A DNA stretch of 7,286 nt from Planctomycetota bacterium (lineage in GTDB: Bacteria > Planctomycetota > Planctomycetia > Pirellulales > Pirellulaceae), in assembly GCA_026692885.1 (NCBI GenBank), contig JAPLNJ010000036.1, forward strand, positions 1 to 7,286, read 5' to 3'. Numbering within the stretch: position 1 is the stretch's first letter; the number at the start of each line of letters is the position of its first letter. Of this stretch, positions 5,513-7,286 are shown piece by piece. The notes beneath the pieces were generated by a model. The model did not search any database, was not told where the DNA came from, and worked only from the letters and a program-made list of their open reading frames with translations. The translations under genes and the position numbers were made by a program.

Positions 5513-6772
5513 ATGAACGTCTCGACGAGGGTATTGCAGAACGTTTGGGTCAGCCTGTTTCTAGCGGCGAATTCCCTGGCCTGGGGCGCCGAGCCTGCGC
5601 CGCCCGTGGCGGAAGCTGCCCCCGCTGCGCCCGCCGTCAGCCAGGCCAAGGGACTGCCCTACGTCTACACCCACTGGAAACACTTCACGACGGAGGACGG
5701 TCTGCCCAACGACCACATCTTCGCCGTGAAGGCCGACGGCCCCAGGGTCTGGATAGGAACCGAGGACGGCTTGGCGTGCCTTGATAAGAAGACCGGTAAG
5801 ATCCGCAGCTGGCGCCAGAAAGATGGCTTGCCCTGGAAGGTCGTCACGGCAATCGATGTTGATAAGAAGACCGGCGCCGTCTGGCTGGGGCTCTTCGGCG
5901 GCGGGGTGGCCCGCTTCAGCGGTGGTCGCTTTGACCACTTCAATCAACTCAACAGCGGCCTCGTAAATGACGTGGTGTACGGAATCACGGTCCAGGACGA
6001 TAACGTCTGGGTGGCCACGACGGCCGGAGCGAATCGCTACAACACGAAGAAGGGTGAGTGGACGACATTCACCGAGAAGAACGCCCCCATGGAGGAGATC
6101 TGGAACTACGGCGTCGCCTACAACGGAAAAGATAAGGTGTATCTGGCCGTGTGGGGCAGCGGCGTCCTGGAATACAACTTGAAGAAAGAGCAGAGCGGCG
6201 GAGATCCGTGGAAGGTCTATCTTGACCCGGACGGCGAAATGGAGATCGATTTGTATCGCGACGATGGAATCATTCACGTCATCGTGACCGGGGTCAGCCC
6301 GGTGGGAGATGACGTATTCTGGGTCTCGTCCTACTTCGGGACGTGCCGCTACGATGGTCGCCACTGGCGCGGCTTCTACGACACGGAGACCGGCTTGCCG
6401 AGCAACTTCACGAACAACGTCAAAGCCCGTAGCATCGATGAGTGCTACTTCGCGATGGACCTAGGCCTGGGCGTCGTGGCGGATTTTCCTACGGAGAGCG
6501 TGGTGAGTTACACCCGAGACCCGGAGACACTCCGCGGCAAGGCCCAGGTCTACCGGGCTGGAAAGCTCTTGCAGACGGTGGACATGGAACAGGCCGTGCC
6601 CCACAGCTTCATCATCGCCTTGGATGTGGACGGCAACGATACCTGGGTGGGAACCGCCAAGGGGTTGGGATGGGCGATCGGTACCGGCTATTATCCCGGC
6701 TTGAAAGAAGACCCGGACTGGGTCAAAGACGCCAAAGTCACCGTACCCGCCACGAACGCGTCCAAGCCTTGA
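5513..6772 (+). CDS. Secreted stand-alone 'two-component regulator propeller' protein
   Basis: 419 residues from ATG 5513, supported by the ribosome binding site at 5500. A hydrophobic segment (about 7-24) followed by WGAEP suggests a signal peptide cut near residue 25 or 26, then an Ala/Pro-rich linker to about residue 45. The rest shows seven Reg_prop-type strands: VWIGTEDGLACLD (79-91), VWLGLFGGGVARF (from 123), VWVATTAGANRYN, VYLAVWGSGVLEYN, VFWVSSYFGTCRYD, CYFAMDLGLGVVADF and TWVGTAKGLGWAI. The classic FTTEDGLPND opening is at 58-67. In hybrid two-component systems such repeats form the extracytoplasmic sensor of a histidine kinase. Here the protein ends after the propeller, with no transmembrane segment, kinase, or CxxCH motif visible. 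It may be a binding or scaffold protein outside the cytoplasm, possibly for the neighbouring cytochrome, but the ligand is unknown. The gene lies 613 bp after the cytochrome gene. Confidence 0.9.
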   Translation: MNVSTRVLQNVWVSLFLAANSLAWGAEPAPPVAEAAPAAPAVSQAKGLPYVYTHWKHFTTEDGLPNDHIFAVKADGPRVWIGTEDGLACLDKKTGKIRSWRQKDGLPWKVVTAIDVDKKTGAVWLGLFGGGVARFSGGRFDHFNQLNSGLVNDVVYGITVQDDNVWVATTAGANRYNTKKGEWTTFTEKNAPMEEIWNYGVAYNGKDKVYLAVWGSGVLEYNLKKEQSGGDPWKVYLDPDGEMEIDLYRDDGIIHVIVTGVSPVGDDVFWVSSYFGTCRYDGRHWRGFYDTETGLPSNFTNNVKARSIDECYFAMDLGLGVVADFPTESVVSYTRDPETLRGKAQVYRAGKLLQTVDMEQAVPHSFIIALDVDGNDTWVGTAKGLGWAIGTGYYPGLKEDPDWVKDAKVTVPATNASKP

Positions 6773-6792
6773 TTGAAGTGCAGGAGAACTTC

Positions 6793-7072
6793 TCTCGTTC
6801 CCACGCTCTGCGTGGGAACGCAAGCGTCTCGACGCTCCGCGTCGTCTGCCCAAGGACGCAAAACGTCCGAGGCTGGCGTTCCCACGCGGAGAGGCTGCCA
6901 AAAATTGTAGGGTGGGCCAAGTACTCGCGGCCCACCATCGAAAGCAAGGCCATTTCCTTGGAATTGGTGGGCCGCGAGTACTTGGCCCACCCTACCGTGA
7001 ATCGTGTTCGCACATTCTTTCACAGCCTCGGAGCGTGGGAACGAGAGCGGCGTGACGATGTTCACAGCAGTG
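6793..7072. repeat. Composite nested palindromic element (family B, copy 2)
   Basis: Starts 20 bp after the propeller gene with a hairpin on TTCCCACGC/GCGTGGGAA (about 6799-6820). It then has a segment that is inverted relative to copy 1, a second GCGTTCCCACGCGGAG sequence, the long stem 6907-6995, and the terminal block ending GATGTTCACAGCAGTG (7057-7072). The left terminal sequence seen at 1059-1074 in copy 1 is absent. It lies in the same overall orientation as copy 1 and encodes no protein. Confidence 0.8.
6907..6995. repeat. Central long stem-loop of family B, copy 2
   Basis: Arms 6907-6937 and 6965-6995 are a perfect 31-nt inverted repeat around a 27-nt loop. The perfect pairing suggests that this copy is younger than, or better maintained than, the one at 1213-1301. 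Confidence 0.9.
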
Positions 7073-7100
7073 AGGGGTCAGGGGTCAGCCGAGTGACGCA

Positions 7101-7146
7101 CCCCTCACCCCTGGCCCCGCTCCCCTGAGTACAGGGGCGAGGGGAG
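7101..7146. repeat. Short G/C-rich hairpin repeat, family C, copy 3
   Basis: CCCCTCACCCCTGGCCCCGC followed by TCCCCTGAGTACAGGGGCGA is the complement of the copy at 1009-1051, with a few changes. It directly follows the second family B element, whereas copy 1 directly precedes the first, so B and C elements are associated in both gaps. Confidence 0.6.
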
Positions 7147-7217
7147 AAAGAATAGCGTCACTGCCAACACGCAGTTTCGACTACCAACAGGACTTCTATC
7201 TTCTTCGGGGACTCGGC

Positions 7218-7286
7218 ATGCGACACCTGATACCAGCCGTGTTTTTGGTGATGTTCGTAACCGGGGTAGCGCTCGGAGCACCGGGT
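7218..7286 (+). CDS. N-terminus of an exported protein (3' partial)
   Basis: ATG 7218 opens a frame that is still open at the window end, giving 23 codons. The peptide begins MRH, continues with a hydrophobic core (LIPAVFLVMFVTGVALG) and then APG, which looks like a Sec signal peptide with cleavage near ALG-AP. GGGGA at 7207-7211 is a weak candidate ribosome binding site. The mature protein is outside the window, so its function cannot be said. It fits the run of exported proteins on this strand. Confidence 0.6.
   Translation, partial: MRHLIPAVFLVMFVTGVALGAPG

Noticed and set aside
5244..5516. Plus-strand open frame of 90 codons before the propeller gene
   Set aside because: It translates family D and the nested inverted repeat, has no recognisable product and no ribosome binding site.
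5561..6364. Minus-strand open frame of about 267 codons
   Set aside because: Antisense to the regulator propeller gene, whose frame has a signal peptide, a ribosome binding site and repeated motifs.
6442..7128. Plus-strand open frame of 228 codons overlapping the end of the propeller gene
   Set aside because: Its first half is out of frame with the real gene and its second half translates the family B repeat; no domain is present.

Overview
The window reads as GC-rich bacterial DNA, most likely from a planctomycete (Planctomycetota, perhaps Pirellulales). This is an inference from three things: a CRTAC1-type ASPIC/UnbV protein, large secreted multihaem cytochromes fused to propeller domains, and long intergenic gaps packed with many kinds of palindromic repeat. 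No rRNA, tRNA, CRISPR array or transposase gene is visible. All four supported genes lie on the + strand. Three of them show export signals; the start of the first is outside the window.

Layout. Positions 1-990 hold the 3' end of a CRTAC1-like FG-GAP/ASPIC-UnbV protein. Positions 991-1926 hold no convincing gene; they are a mosaic of palindromic repeats, including a ~319-bp nested palindrome (1059-1377) and a ~204-bp nested palindrome with an extremely G+C-rich core (1542-1745). Positions ~1927-4899 encode a ~990-residue exported decahaem cytochrome: two tandem tetrahaem modules, a seven-bladed YVTN-type propeller, and a C-terminal MauG/cytochrome c peroxidase-like dihaem domain. A short palindrome (1972-2029) lies inside its N-terminal coding region. 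Positions 4900-5512 are again repeat-rich, with an inverted pair of ~118-bp elements, a degraded third copy and a nested inverted repeat ending just before the next gene. Positions 5513-6772 encode a secreted protein made almost entirely of one predicted seven-bladed 'two-component regulator propeller', with no kinase attached. Positions 6773-7217 carry a second copy of the first nested palindrome. Positions 7218-7286 are the first 23 codons of another exported protein, cut by the window edge.

How the genes may work together. The decahaem protein looks like a periplasmic or cell-surface electron-transfer or redox protein, with haem modules on both sides of a propeller scaffold. The stand-alone propeller may be a partner or binding protein. 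Physical association between the products is only a hypothesis from gene order, because the intergenic gaps are 445 bp to about 0.9 kb and a single operon is not demonstrated. The two-gene block 1378-6792 is bracketed by directly repeated copies of the same composite palindrome.
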